NCBI RefSeq assembly: GCF_003254585.1
Contig: NZ_QJGZ01000036.1
Coordinates: 62,001-126,000 of the forward strand
Source: Flavobacterium sharifuzzamanii
GTDB taxonomy: Bacteria > Bacteroidota > Bacteroidia > Flavobacteriales > Flavobacteriaceae
DNA length: 64,000 nucleotides
Direction: 5' to 3'
Part shown: positions 45,413 through 55,224 of the stretch, piece by piece
How the letters are laid out: the number at the start of each line of letters is the position of its first letter
Numbering within the stretch: the first letter of the stretch is position 1
Notes under the pieces: model-generated
What the model saw: the letters and a program-made list of their open reading frames with translations, nothing else
Databases searched by the model: none
What the model was told of the DNA's origin: nothing
Made by a program: the position numbers and the translations under genes

Positions 45413-46699
45413 TTGGAACAAAAAAAACTTTTAATAATTACCTATTACTTTCCGCCTGCGGGTGGGCCAGGGGTACAGCGTTGGCTAAAATTTGTAAAAT
45501 ACCTTCCTGAATTTGATGTTCAGCCAATAGTTTATGTTCCAGAAAACCCGACTTATCCAATTGTTGATGAAGGTTTAGTAAGCGAAATATTAGATAAAGT
45601 AATTGTTTTAAAGAATAAAATTTGGGAGCCTTACCAATTGGCTTCCATTTTTTCGAAAAATAAAACCAAGAAAATTAGTTCGGGCATTTTTCCGCAAAAG
45701 AAAAAACAGACTTTTTTGGATAAGACATTTCTTTGGGTTAGAGGAAATCTTTTTATTCCAGATGCACGTGTTTTTTGGGTAAAACCATCTGTTTCTTATT
45801 TAGAAAAATACATTAAAGACAATAATATTGACACGATTGTAACTTCTGGACCACCGCACAGTTTGCATTTAATTGGTTTAGAATTGCAGCAGAAATTAAA
45901 AGTAAAATGGTTTGCCGATTTCCGTGATCCTTGGACAACAATCGGATATCATAAAGCACTTCGTCTATCTTCTTATGCCGAAAAAAAGCATAAAAATTTA
46001 GAGCATAAAGTACTTAACTCAGCAGATGAAATCATTGTAACAAGTAAAACTACAAAAGCTGAATTTGAAGCAATTACTAACAAACCCATCACGGTAATTA
46101 CAAATGGTTACGATGTTGAAACTGTAGAAAAACAAACTTTAGATACAAAATTTACATTAGCTCATATTGGTTCATTCTTGTCTGATAGAAACCCACCATT
46201 TTTATGGGAAGTTTTGGTTGAATTGCTTCAAGAAGTTCCAGAATTTAAGTCTCATTTAGAAATAAAATTAATTGGAGCAGTAAGTCAGGAAGTTTTAGAT
46301 GCTATTCAAGAACATCAATTAAAAGATTATTTGAATTTAGTGGGTTACGTTTCTCATAAAGAAGCCGTTGCACACCAAAGAAAATCTCAAGTTTTACTTT
46401 TAATAGAAATTAATTCTGAGGATACTAAAAGCATTATTCCAGGAAAATTATTCGAATATATGGTATCAAACCGTCCAATAATCGCTATTGGGCCTCAAGG
46501 TTCTGATTTTGCCGATATTGTTACTCAGACGAATACTGGAGTATTTTTTGATTATTCTGAAAAAGCGAAGTTAAAAAGTGTACTTTTGGACTTTTTTAAT
46601 CAGTTTTTGGAAGGGAAGCTGCAATCGCATGGGATTGGTTTACAGCAATATTCAAGAAAAAACCTAACCAAACAATTAGCCCAGCTGATTAAAGGATAA
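45413..46699 (+). CDS. GT4-like glycosyltransferase
   Basis: The 428-residue protein is of GT-B fold. The N-terminus reads LLIITYYFPPAGGPGVQRWLKF, with the glycine-rich loop of family 4 enzymes. The C-terminal half has GSFLSDRNPPFLWEVL, the donor-binding region KLFEYMVSNRPIIAIGP and SDFADIV. It starts with TTG and has its own -7 element. The flippase gene comes 35 bp later, so a role in surface polysaccharide assembly is likely. Sugar and acceptor are unknown. Confidence 0.88.
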   Translation: MEQKKLLIITYYFPPAGGPGVQRWLKFVKYLPEFDVQPIVYVPENPTYPIVDEGLVSEILDKVIVLKNKIWEPYQLASIFSKNKTKKISSGIFPQKKKQTFLDKTFLWVRGNLFIPDARVFWVKPSVSYLEKYIKDNNIDTIVTSGPPHSLHLIGLELQQKLKVKWFADFRDPWTTIGYHKALRLSSYAEKKHKNLEHKVLNSADEIIVTSKTTKAEFEAITNKPITVITNGYDVETVEKQTLDTKFTLAHIGSFLSDRNPPFLWEVLVELLQEVPEFKSHLEIKLIGAVSQEVLDAIQEHQLKDYLNLVGYVSHKEAVAHQRKSQVLLLIEINSEDTKSIIPGKLFEYMVSNRPIIAIGPQGSDFADIVTQTNTGVFFDYSEKAKLKSVLLDFFNQFLEGKLQSHGIGLQQYSRKNLTKQLAQLIKG

Positions 46700-46734
46700 T
46701 CAATTAAACATCAAATACAATCTAAACTCAAGAA

Positions 46735-48204
46735 ATGGGTATTGTCTTAAATCAGTCTTTTAAAAACACTATAATTACATACATTGGTTTTGGTATCGGA
46801 GCCATTAATACATTATATCTTTATCCCGTTTTTCTTGGGGCAACTTATTACGCATTAACAAATTACATTACTTCTGCAGCAAACGTAATTATGCCTTTGT
46901 TCGCAATTGGAATGCAGAATACGCTTGTAAAATTTTATTCGCAGTATAAAACAGAAGAAGAAAGAGAGCAGTTTTTATCTTTTACAGCGCTGTTTCCAAT
47001 TTTAATGTGTATTCCGTTAGGACTTATCGGAATCTTCTTCTATGACGATATAACCGATTTTGTTTCTAAAGAAAACCCAGTTGTTCGTGAGTTTATGCTT
47101 CTTATTCCGTTTATCGGAATCTGTATGGCTTATTTTGAAATTTTTTATGCCTGGGCGAGAGTGCATATGCATTCGGTTTTTGGGAACTTTATTAAAGAAG
47201 TCGGTTTAAGACTGCTTTCTACATTTGCTTTGATCGGATTGTATTTCAATTGGATCAGCTTAGTTCAGTTTGTTTACGTTACTGCTGGGATTTATTTTCT
47301 TGCTTTTATCGTAACCATGTTTTATGCCTTCTACATCAAAAAGCCGAATTTCCAGATTACAATACCTGAAAATGTAAAGGCAGTAATGGAGTATACTTTT
47401 TATATTATCTTGTCAGGAAGTGTAGCCAATTTGCTTCTAGACGGTGATAAACTGATGCTGAATCAATACATGAAGATTGAGAATATCGCTTATTATTCTG
47501 TGGCAACTTATATCGCTTTGGTTATTTCGGTGCCGAGTCGCGCCATGCATCAAATCGTATATCCAATTACAGCCAAATTAATGCATGAAAATAAACATGA
47601 CGAATTGAATCAGCTATACAAAAAAACGTCAATTAATTTACAGATTGTCGGCGGATTTGTAATGTTATGCATTTTTGTGAATATCAGACAATTATATGAA
47701 TTGGTTCCAAAGGAATACAGTGGCGGTATCTCAGTTGTGTTTATGATTGGTCTTTCAAAATATTTTGATCTGATTTTAGGAAATAATAACGCCATTATTT
47801 TCAATACCAAATATTACCGAATGGTATTGTATTTAGGATTAATGCTGGTTGTTTTAACTGTGATTTTAAATATGTTGTTCATCCCTGATTTTGGAATTAT
47901 GGGTTCAGCATTTGCAACACTTTTATCTATTACATTATACAGTTTAGCAAAATTACTTTTTGTAGTTAAGAAGCTTGATTTGTATCCTTTTACCAAGCAG
48001 ACAATTCATTCAATACTTCTGACATTTGCATTGTTTTTATTGTTTTATTTCTGGGAATTTCCGTTTTTTCAATTAATCAGTATTGCTTTAAAATCGATAT
48101 TGGTGACCATTTTATATCTGTATTTGAACTATAAGTTCAAGATTTCGTCAGATATTAATAATGTGATTGATTCGATTCTCAAAAAGTTAGGCGTTAAAAT
48201 TTGA
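46735..48204 (+). CDS. Polysaccharide flippase (MATE/MVF fold)
   Basis: The 489-residue protein has about 14 membrane segments and matches the oligosaccharide flippase/lipopolysaccharide export fold (RfbX/Wzx-like), e.g. NAIIFNTKYYRMVLYLGLML and FGIMGSAFATLLSITLYSL. It lies 35 bp downstream of the glycosyltransferase gene. It should move a lipid-linked glycan across the inner membrane; the glycan is unknown. Confidence 0.85.
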   Translation: MGIVLNQSFKNTIITYIGFGIGAINTLYLYPVFLGATYYALTNYITSAANVIMPLFAIGMQNTLVKFYSQYKTEEEREQFLSFTALFPILMCIPLGLIGIFFYDDITDFVSKENPVVREFMLLIPFIGICMAYFEIFYAWARVHMHSVFGNFIKEVGLRLLSTFALIGLYFNWISLVQFVYVTAGIYFLAFIVTMFYAFYIKKPNFQITIPENVKAVMEYTFYIILSGSVANLLLDGDKLMLNQYMKIENIAYYSVATYIALVISVPSRAMHQIVYPITAKLMHENKHDELNQLYKKTSINLQIVGGFVMLCIFVNIRQLYELVPKEYSGGISVVFMIGLSKYFDLILGNNNAIIFNTKYYRMVLYLGLMLVVLTVILNMLFIPDFGIMGSAFATLLSITLYSLAKLLFVVKKLDLYPFTKQTIHSILLTFALFLLFYFWEFPFFQLISIALKSILVTILYLYLNYKFKISSDINNVIDSILKKLGVKI

Positions 48205-48259
48205 TGTGATTTTTCTGTAAAAAAGAAAACAATTTAAAGAATCGTAGCTTTTTTGTTTC

Positions 48260-48267
48260 TATATTTG
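48260..48267 (+). promoter_or_regulatory. Promoter -7 element for the MscS gene
   Basis: TATATTTG fits TAnnTTTG and lies 34 bases before the ATG at 48302. Confidence 0.55.
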
Positions 48268-48301
48268 TTAGAAAGGATAACTAATTTATTTCTAATTGAA
48301 T

Positions 48302-49954
48302 ATGAAAATAAAAGTACTTAGGTCATTAGCTTTCTTTTTTGTCTTGTTTTCTTTTTCGGTAATTGCTCAGAAAAATAATCTGAAAAGCCCTGAAAAAGAT
48401 TCTATAGCAGTAAAACTAAAAGGTTATCCTGTTAAGCCTTTTAACGACACGCTTTTTTTTATTTATCATAATGTTGGATCCTTTTCTGCAAAAGAGCGGG
48501 CACAATACATTACAGATAAAATTAAAAGGTTGTACAATGAGTCCTTTTTTGAAAAAGACTCTATAAAAGTTATTCCTTCTGATGTTTCTATGGATATTGT
48601 GTATCAAAGTGATTTGGTAATAATGTCTGTTCTAGAAGCCGATGCAAAAGCGGAAAATACTACAATAAAGGTTATTGCCAATCGCAATCTGGATAAAATT
48701 AAAAGCGCAATACTTTTTCAGAATGAAAATTATTCACAATTGCCAAAACGAATTGGCTACACAGCGTTATTGGTTCTTATAATTGGCATAGTTTTATTTT
48801 TGACGTCTAGGATATTTAATTTTATTAAAAAATATATTGTAAAAAATAGAGCAAAGTATTTTAAAGGGGTAAGTTATAATTCCATTAAAATATTATCTCC
48901 GGAGAAGCAACTGGTTCTATTGCTTCGAATTTTTGGTGTTATAAAGATAATAACGCTTATTTTAATAGTCTATCTTTCGCTTCCTGTTTTATTCAGCATT
49001 TTTCCAGCAACAAAAGACTACACTACAACATTGCTTAGATGGATTTTAACTCCTGCAAAATCTGCCTTTATGGGATTTGTTGGTTTTCTTCCGAGCTTAT
49101 TTACCATAATTGTAATCATCGTTATTTTTAAATATTCAATCAAAATAATTAAGTTTTTCTTTTATGAAATAAAATCAGAGAATATTAAGATTAGTGGTTT
49201 TTATAGCGATTGGGCATTGCCGACATTCAATATTATCCGTCTTTTGATGTATGCTTTTATGCTGGTGATTATTTTTCCGTACTTGCCAGGCTCAGATTCT
49301 CCAATTTTTAAAGGAGTTTCGGTATTTGTTGGGGTTTTATTTTCGCTTGGTTCTTCTAATGCGATTGCCAATATGGTGGCAGGTTTGGTTATTACCTACA
49401 TGCGTCCGTTTAAGATTGGAGATTTTATAAAAATTGGTGATGTGAGTGGGGAAGTGATAGAAAAAACGGCTTTGGTCACTAGAATAAGAACACCAAAATT
49501 TGAAGATATTACGATTCCAAATGCTACCGTTTTATCGAGCACTTCTACCAATTATTCGGCAAATACAAATCACTCGACTAACGGATTATTAATTCATACG
49601 ACAGTGACAATTGGATATGATGTTCCTTGGAAAGACATTCACGCTGCTTTGATTGATGCTGCCGGAAAAACAGAAATGACAGAAAAAGAACCTAAACCGT
49701 TTGTGCTTCAAACCAGTTTAGACGATTTTTATGTTTCGTATCAAATCAATGTTTATACAAAAGAGCCTACAAAACAGCCACGGATTTATTCTTCGCTTCA
49801 TCAGAATATTCAAGATTCTTTTAATGCTGCGGGTATTGAGATCATGTCACCACATTACAGTGCTTTGCGCGACGGAAATACCACAACGATTCCGCCAAAT
49901 TATTTAAAAGAAGATTATGAATCTCCTGTTTTTAATATTAAAAATAAAGGTTAA
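48302..49954 (+). CDS. MscS-type mechanosensitive channel
   Basis: From the ATG at 48302 (550 residues) the protein has a signal peptide (ending SVIAQ), a periplasmic domain to about residue 155, five membrane helices, and the MscS pore and vestibule: VGVLFSLGSSNAIANMVAGLVITYMRPFKIGDFI. The beta domain KFEDITIPNATVLSSTSTNYS follows. It protects cells on osmotic downshift by opening under membrane tension. A TTG two codons upstream is possible but less likely. Confidence 0.9.
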   Translation: MKIKVLRSLAFFFVLFSFSVIAQKNNLKSPEKDSIAVKLKGYPVKPFNDTLFFIYHNVGSFSAKERAQYITDKIKRLYNESFFEKDSIKVIPSDVSMDIVYQSDLVIMSVLEADAKAENTTIKVIANRNLDKIKSAILFQNENYSQLPKRIGYTALLVLIIGIVLFLTSRIFNFIKKYIVKNRAKYFKGVSYNSIKILSPEKQLVLLLRIFGVIKIITLILIVYLSLPVLFSIFPATKDYTTTLLRWILTPAKSAFMGFVGFLPSLFTIIVIIVIFKYSIKIIKFFFYEIKSENIKISGFYSDWALPTFNIIRLLMYAFMLVIIFPYLPGSDSPIFKGVSVFVGVLFSLGSSNAIANMVAGLVITYMRPFKIGDFIKIGDVSGEVIEKTALVTRIRTPKFEDITIPNATVLSSTSTNYSANTNHSTNGLLIHTTVTIGYDVPWKDIHAALIDAAGKTEMTEKEPKPFVLQTSLDDFYVSYQINVYTKEPTKQPRIYSSLHQNIQDSFNAAGIEIMSPHYSALRDGNTTTIPPNYLKEDYESPVFNIKNKG

Positions 49955-50124
49955 ATAATTGATAACGAGTGATTAAATTTAAAACTTTAACACTTGAATA
50001 CTTTGTAATTAATCGAATAAAAATTAACTTTAGCATGAATGTTTAGCAATACTTTGCTTAAATCGCAGGTTTTTTTCTAACAAAACGATTAAATGTAGGT
50101 ATTTTTTTATTTTTTAGAATTAAA

Positions 50125-50132
50125 TATTTTTG
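50125..50132 (+). promoter_or_regulatory. Promoter -7 element for the small gene at 50184
   Basis: TATTTTTG lies 51 bases before the ATG at 50184. A TTG start at 50130 would lie inside it, so the ATG is preferred. Confidence 0.55.
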
Positions 50133-50183
50133 CAGGAAATTACGAATAAAAGTGTAACCAGAATTAATTGTAGATTAGTAATT

Positions 50184-50483
50184 ATGAAGTACAATCATCT
50201 CAGCCATGAACAAAGCATGCAAGTATTTTCTAATATGATATCAAACAAAGTTCATAACGGATTTACTTTAGAAGAAAGAAATGATGAGCTTCTTTTTGCA
50301 GTCTTATCTAAAGGCGGAAAAGTGGTGAATCACAGTTTAAATTTTATGATTTTCTGTTTAACTCTAGGTTTGTGGTCATTTGCGTGGCTTTATCTCACTT
50401 TTGAGGCTTCAAAACAGAAAAAGATTTTAGTAGCTATTGATGAAGACGGTCTTCCTTTTGAGGAAAGATGTTTAGTAGCTTAA
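50184..50483 (+). CDS. Small membrane-associated protein of unknown function
   Basis: From the ATG at 50184 the protein has 99 residues. It has one hydrophobic stretch (HSLNFMIFCLTLGLWSFAWLYLTF) and a short charged C-terminus (ASKQKKILVAIDEDGLPFEER). I do not recognise a family. The start choice rests on a -7 element at 50125. It is convergent with uvrA and separated from it by a strong hairpin. Confidence 0.65.
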   Translation: MKYNHLSHEQSMQVFSNMISNKVHNGFTLEERNDELLFAVLSKGGKVVNHSLNFMIFCLTLGLWSFAWLYLTFEASKQKKILVAIDEDGLPFEERCLVA

Positions 50484-50510
50484 GAACATTAAAAAAGAGA
50501 AATAAAATAT

Positions 50511-50551
50511 AAAGCCATAAATACAAACTAATCAATTGTATTTATGGCTTT
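50511..50551. terminator. Bidirectional terminator before uvrA
   Basis: A perfect 16-bp hairpin (50511-50526 with 50536-50551, AAAGCCATAAATACAA) between the convergent genes at 50184 and 50576. Confidence 0.85.
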
Positions 50552-50575
50552 GTTATTTGAAAACGGCTAGAGGTG

Positions 50576-53371
50576 CTACAATTTATCTTTTAAATAAACT
50601 CCTGTTACAGATTCTTTTACTTTTAGAATATCTTCTGGAGTTCCAGATGCCAATAAACGACCTCCATTTTCTCCACCTTCAGGTCCTAAGTCAAGTATCC
50701 AATCGGCGCATTTAATTAGATCCAGATTATGTTCGATTACAATTATCGAATGTCCTTTTTCTATTAAAGCATCAAACGATGCCAAAAGTTTTTTAATGTC
50801 ATGAAAGTGCAGACCAGTTGTAGGTTCGTCAAAAACGAATAAGGCTTTTTCTTTTGTTGCACCTTTTACAAGGAAAGAAGCCAACTTAATACGCTGTGCC
50901 TCTCCGCCAGATAAAGTAGAAGAAGATTGCCCTAATTGAACATATCCTAAACCAACATCTTGCAGAGGCTGCAATTTTTGAGTGATTTTAGATTGTTTGT
51001 TTTTTTCGAAAAAAGCAATAGCATCATCAATTGTCATCGTAAGAATATCATTGATGTTTTGATTGTCGAAAGTAACTTCTAAAATCTCTTTTTTAAATCG
51101 TTTTCCTCCGCAGGTTTCGCAAGGAAGTGAAACATCGGCCATGAAAACCATTTCGACATTTATAGAGCCTTCTCCTTTACAAGTTTCGCAACGTCCACCG
51201 TCAACATTAAAAGAAAAGTGTTTGGCTTGATAACCTCTTATTTTTGACAATTTTTCTTTGGCATACAAATCACGAATATCATCATAAGCTTTGATATAGG
51301 TAACCGGATTTGATCTAGAGCTTCTCCCAATAGGATTTTGGTCAACGTATTCAATATGTTTAATGTGAGAAAAAGATCCTGAAATCTCGGTAAATTGCCC
51401 TGCTTTTTCAGCAGCACTCTCTAATTTTTTCTGAACGGCAGGAAACAAAATTTTCTTTATTAAAGTACTTTTCCCACTTCCAGATACCCCTGTTACAACA
51501 GTTAGAACATCTAAAGGAAAAGTGACATCAATATTTTTTAAGTTGTTTTCGCGTGCACCTATAATATCTATATGATTTTTGAATTTTCTTCTTCTCTTTG
51601 GAATAGAAATTTCTAAGTCTCCATTAAGATATTTCGCTGTCAAAGAATCAGACTTTAGAATTTCATCATAAGTTCCTTGAGCAACCAATTTTCCTCCAAA
51701 AGTTCCTGCCTCAGGACCAATATCAATAATCATATCGGCAGCTTTCATGATATCTTCATCATGTTCGACCACAATTACCGTGTTGCCAAGATCACGAAGA
51801 GAAAGCAGTACTTTGATTAATCTTTCAGAATCTTTAGGATGCAGACCAATACTTGGTTCGTCGAGGATATACATAGAGCCAACCAAGCTGCTTCCAAGAG
51901 AAGTAGCCAAGTTAATTCGCTGCGATTCACCTCCAGAAAGAGTGGCAGAATTTCTATTTAAGGTAAGATAGTCTAAACCAACTTCAGATAAAAAAGATAA
52001 ACGATTATTAATTTCGATCATTAATCGTTTGGCAATCTGCTGTTCGTATTGATTTAATTCGATGTTTTTGAAGAATGTAACCAAATGTTTAATTGGTAAA
52101 TCAACCAAATCAGAAACTGTTTTTCCATTGATTTTCACATACGAAGCTTCTTCGCGTAAGCGTTTTCCTTTACAGGCATAACATTTGGTTTTTCCGCGGT
52201 AACGTGATAACATTACTCGGTTTTGAATCTTATAATTTTTTTCTTCTAATTCCCTAAAGAAATCATTCAATCCTTGAAAATATTGATTTCCAGTCCAGAT
52301 TAAATCTTTTTGCTCTTCAGTTAATTGGAAATAAGGTTTGTGAATTGGGAAATCAAATTTGTAGGCATGTTTTACCAATTCATCTTTATACCAGCTCATG
52401 CTTTCGCCGCGCCAAGGATAAATGGCACTTTCATAAATAGACAATGCAGTGTTTGGAACCACAAGGTCGGCATCAATACCAATTATATTGCCGTAGCCCT
52501 CACAAACAGGACATGCCCCGTATGGATTGTTGAAACTGAATAAATGAACATTTGGCTCTAGAAAAGTCATTCCGTCAAGCTCAAAATTATTCGAGTAAGA
52601 AAATCTTTTTTCGCCATTTAATTCTTGGAGATAGCAGATTCCTTTTCCTTCAAAAAAAGCAGTCTGAACAGCATCGGCTAGACGATTGTAGAATTCTTCT
52701 TCATCCTTTACAACAATACGATCAATAATTAGTAGAATATCTTTATTATCAAATTGATGTAAATCTGAAGCAGAAAATTCATCTAGACGAACCATTTCGT
52801 TATCAACCAAAATACGAGCAAAACCTTGCTGTAAAAGTACTTTCAGTTTGTCTTCAAGCTGTCTGCCTTCTTCAAGATGAATAGGAGCAAGCAAAAGCCA
52901 TCTACTATCAAGAGGAAGACTTTTAACATCAGAGATAACATCTGTAACCGTATTTTTTTTGACTTCCTGTCCAGAAATAGGAGAGTACGTGCGCCCAATT
53001 CTAGCAAACAAAAGTTTGATGTAATCGTATATTTCTGTAGAAGTTCCAACAGTAGAACGGGCATTGGTTGTATTTACTTTTTGCTCAATTGCAATTGCGG
53101 GAGCAATACCTTTAATATATTCTACTTTCGGTTTGTCTAAACGCCCCAAAAACTGACGAGCATAAGACGACAAACTTTCTACATAACGTCTTTGTCCTTC
53201 GGCATATAAAGTATCAAAAGCTAAACTCGATTTTCCTGATCCTGAAAGACCTGTAATAACAACCAGTTTATTTCTCGGAATAACTACATCTACATTTTTT
53301 AAATTATGTACTTGCGCTCCTTTAATTATAATATTTGATTTTGGATCTATTTTAGAAAGGTCAATTTGCAT
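50576..53371 (-). CDS. uvrA: Excinuclease ABC subunit A
   Basis: UvrA is the damage-sensing ABC ATPase of nucleotide excision repair. From the ATG at 53371 the protein has 931 residues. It has Walker A motifs [20 protein letters not shown] and [11 protein letters not shown], two signatures ([18 protein letters not shown]) and zinc-binding cysteines in [26 protein letters not shown] and [13 protein letters not shown] at 53401 would lie upstream of a -7 element (53389-53396), so the ATG is preferred. Confidence 0.97.
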   Translation of the reverse strand: MQIDLSKIDPKSNIIIKGAQVHNLKNVDVVIPRNKLVVITGLSGSGKSSLAFDTLYAEGQRRYVESLSSYARQFLGRLDKPKVEYIKGIAPAIAIEQKVNTTNARSTVGTSTEIYDYIKLLFARIGRTYSPISGQEVKKNTVTDVISDVKSLPLDSRWLLLAPIHLEEGRQLEDKLKVLLQQGFARILVDNEMVRLDEFSASDLHQFDNKDILLIIDRIVVKDEEEFYNRLADAVQTAFFEGKGICYLQELNGEKRFSYSNNFELDGMTFLEPNVHLFSFNNPYGACPVCEGYGNIIGIDADLVVPNTALSIYESAIYPWRGESMSWYKDELVKHAYKFDFPIHKPYFQLTEEQKDLIWTGNQYFQGLNDFFRELEEKNYKIQNRVMLSRYRGKTKCYACKGKRLREEASYVKINGKTVSDLVDLPIKHLVTFFKNIELNQYEQQIAKRLMIEINNRLSFLSEVGLDYLTLNRNSATLSGGESQRINLATSLGSSLVGSMYILDEPSIGLHPKDSERLIKVLLSLRDLGNTVIVVEHDEDIMKAADMIIDIGPEAGTFGGKLVAQGTYDEILKSDSLTAKYLNGDLEISIPKRRRKFKNHIDIIGARENNLKNIDVTFPLDVLTVVTGVSGSGKSTLIKKILFPAVQKKLESAAEKAGQFTEISGSFSHIKHIEYVDQNPIGRSSRSNPVTYIKAYDDIRDLYAKEKLSKIRGYQAKHFSFNVDGGRCETCKGEGSINVEMVFMADVSLPCETCGGKRFKKEILEVTFDNQNINDILTMTIDDAIAFFEKNKQSKITQKLQPLQDVGLGYVQLGQSSSTLSGGEAQRIKLASFLVKGATKEKALFVFDEPTTGLHFHDIKKLLASFDALIEKGHSIIVIEHNLDLIKCADWILDLGPEGGENGGRLLASGTPEDILKVKESVTGVYLKDKL

Positions 53372-53388
53372 AAAAAAGTCAATTTTTA

Positions 53389-53396
53389 CAAAAGTA
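53389..53396 (-). promoter_or_regulatory. Promoter -7 element for uvrA
   Basis: TACTTTTG on the minus strand fits TAnnTTTG and lies 18 bases upstream of the ATG at 53371. Confidence 0.55.
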
Positions 53397-53401
53397 ATCA
53401 A

Positions 53402-53895
53402 TTTTGAATTGGATTTAGTTAAGGATTTAGTTCCAAATCTTAACTATTTTATCATAAAAAAAGCTTCCTGATGGATCTCTTTTGTCAGAAAAAAATCAGT
53501 TTTTAAAAGGTGAAAAGATGCAGTTTAAAGTTTTTTTTAGAAAATTGTCGAGTATTTGTTTATTTATTAGAGGAAAAATTGTAATTTAAATTCAGATTTA
53601 ATGTAGTAATTAAAATTTATCTTGCTAATTGTAAGTTATTTATGTTTGTTTTTTAACATTTTTTGAGAGCTTTTGTTTTACGGATTTTTAGCTCTTTTTA
53701 GGTAAATTTTATGTTTATTGTACATTAATAAAAGTTTTACTAATAATAATTAATGATTTTATTTGCTTTTTAAAAGTAAAATTTGTTAAATTTGGTCGCA
53801 ATATTAACATAACCAAAAAAGATACGCCTATATAAAAAAACTACTTTTTAGAAAATACTCCAAATTTTAAAATAAAACTAAAAAAAGTAGTTATT
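53402..53895. other. AT-rich divergent spacer between uvrA and the sigma factor gene
   Basis: No gene was seen in this 494-bp gap. It holds the sigma-factor promoter near 53763-53794. The rest is AT-rich with no clear hairpin or repeat. Confidence 0.6.
53763..53794 (+). promoter_or_regulatory. Promoter of the ECF sigma factor gene
   Basis: TTG at 53763-53765 and TAAATTTG at 53787-53794 have 21 bases between them. This leaves a leader of about 95 bases before the ATG at 53896. Confidence 0.6.
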
Positions 53896-54480
53896 ATGGC
53901 TGATCTGCATACTCCAGACGCTCTATTAGTAAAAAATTATGTTGACGGCAGTGAAGCTGCTCTAGCAACATTAATAAAAAGGCACGAGTCTAAGATATAT
54001 GGATTCATATATTCTAAGATAGCTGATAGAGATATTTCAAATGATATTTTTCAAGACACATTTATTAAAGTTATTAAAACTTTAAAAAGCAATTCGTACA
54101 ACGAAGAAGGTAAATTTTTGCCTTGGGTAATGCGTATTTCTCATAACTTAATCGTTGATCATTTTCGTAAAACCAAAAAAATGCCAATGTATAGAGAAAC
54201 AGAAGAATTTTCTATCTTCTCTATAATGTCAGACGATGCGCTTACAATTGAAGGCAAAATGATTGTAGATCAGGTAGAACTTGATTTAAAAAAGCTAATT
54301 GAAGAACTTCCTGAAGATCAAAAAGAGGTACTTGTAATGCGTATGTACCAAGATATGAGCTTTAAAGAAATCTCAGAAGTAACAGGCGTAAGCATCAATA
54401 CAGCACTTGGAAGAATGCGTTATGCACTGATGAATTTGAGAAAAATAATAGATAAACATCAAATTATTTTAACCAACTAA
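53896..54480 (+). CDS. ECF-type RNA polymerase sigma factor
   Basis: The 194-residue protein has sigma regions 2 and 4: DISNDIFQDTFIKVIKTL, FLPWVMRISHNLIVDHFRKTKK (region 2) and FKEISEVTGVSINTALGRMRYALMNLRK (region 4 helix-turn-helix). Such RpoE-like factors respond to envelope stress in Bacteroidota. No anti-sigma gene is adjacent; instead a 47-residue gene follows 51 bp later. It has a conventional promoter upstream. Confidence 0.94.
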   Translation: MADLHTPDALLVKNYVDGSEAALATLIKRHESKIYGFIYSKIADRDISNDIFQDTFIKVIKTLKSNSYNEEGKFLPWVMRISHNLIVDHFRKTKKMPMYRETEEFSIFSIMSDDALTIEGKMIVDQVELDLKKLIEELPEDQKEVLVMRMYQDMSFKEISEVTGVSINTALGRMRYALMNLRKIIDKHQIILTN

Positions 54481-54531
54481 TACTATTTTGATAATTAGCC
54501 CGTTATACTAGTATAAAACATTCTTGATAGT

Positions 54532-54675
54532 ATGGGGAAAATTTACTCAAAAAAAGCACAAGCTTCTAAAAATCTTAAACCTAAAAAAGAAGTCGTTTCT
54601 TTTTTACTTAATTATTCGAAAGCCTTAACTGTTGTTAAGATTGACGATAAAAATTTTGAGATTATAGCTAATTAA
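54532..54675 (+). CDS. 47-residue basic protein downstream of the sigma factor
   Basis: An ATG at 54532 opens a 47-codon frame with a stop at 54673-54675. The product begins MGKIYSKKAQASKNLKPKKE, has an excess of lysine, and continues VVSFLLNYSKALTVVKIDD. It has no signal peptide or membrane helix. It is too short to judge by codon use, but it sits between the sigma factor gene and a strong terminator and uses the same strand. No family was recognised. Confidence 0.6.
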   Translation: MGKIYSKKAQASKNLKPKKEVVSFLLNYSKALTVVKIDDKNFEIIAN

Positions 54676-54740
54676 ACAGCCCACTGCTCCTGTCGGATGT
54701 TTATAAAAAAAAACAAACCAAATGGTCGTTTTGGTTTAAG

Positions 54741-54783
54741 AACTCACAGTTTGTATATTTTATACAAGTTGTGAGTTTTTTTT
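54741..54783 (+). terminator. Strong terminator after the sigma factor unit
   Basis: AACTCACAGTTTGTATA (54741-54757) pairs with TATACAAGTTGTGAGTT (54761-54777) with two wobble pairs, then eight T. A smaller hairpin (AAACCAAA / TTTGGTTT, about 54715-54738) precedes it. Confidence 0.88.
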
Positions 54784-55224
54784 GTTTGTGATTTTGTGTA
54801 AAAAATATAAGTTTTTTACAGCATTTTTCTCTCTATTTGTTAAAATTTAATATTTTGATTGGATTTTATGGGTTTGTTTAGTTTTTAATTCTATTTTAGT
54901 TAAAAAACTAGTTTTTTAGTCGTTGTAAATGCATTTATCAAGTGTTATTCGTATTGAAAGATTGGTTTTAGCTAAGAATTATAAAAATAATACATTAAAA
55001 ATTAAATATTTAACCCCAAAACAGATTGTTTATGAAGAAAAACTACCCTGCTTTATTTTGTTAAGTTTGATGTTCATCTGATTTTTTGAGAGACTATTTG
55101 GACCAGCAAATGTTACTCATAAAATGGTAATAAAAGATAATTTTTGAACCAGTTTAATTATCTCTTTTACTGTACCTCAAAACAAGCTAAGAAAATCATT
55201 TAATCACCAAAACTTAACCGCAAA
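54784..55224. other. AT-rich spacer with a possible gene remnant
   Basis: No intact gene was seen in this 441-bp gap. At 55032 a typical exported-protein start (MKKNYPALFC) stops after 10 codons, and another frame continues LLSLMFI just after. This looks like a frameshifted leader of a lost gene, but it is too short to be sure. At 55129-55173 there is an imperfect hairpin with TAAAAGATAATT arms. Confidence 0.4.

Noticed and set aside
54929..55081. 50-codon ORF starting MHLSSVIRIERLVLAK
   Set aside because: No promoter or ribosome-binding signal, AT-rich codon use and a position in a degenerate region; it is more likely chance.
55129..55173. AATAAAAGATAATT and AATTATCTCTTTTA palindrome resembling the NsrR-type operator
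   Set aside because: The arms share the AAAAGATA core, but the spacing is much longer than 8 bases and the context is not an NO gene.
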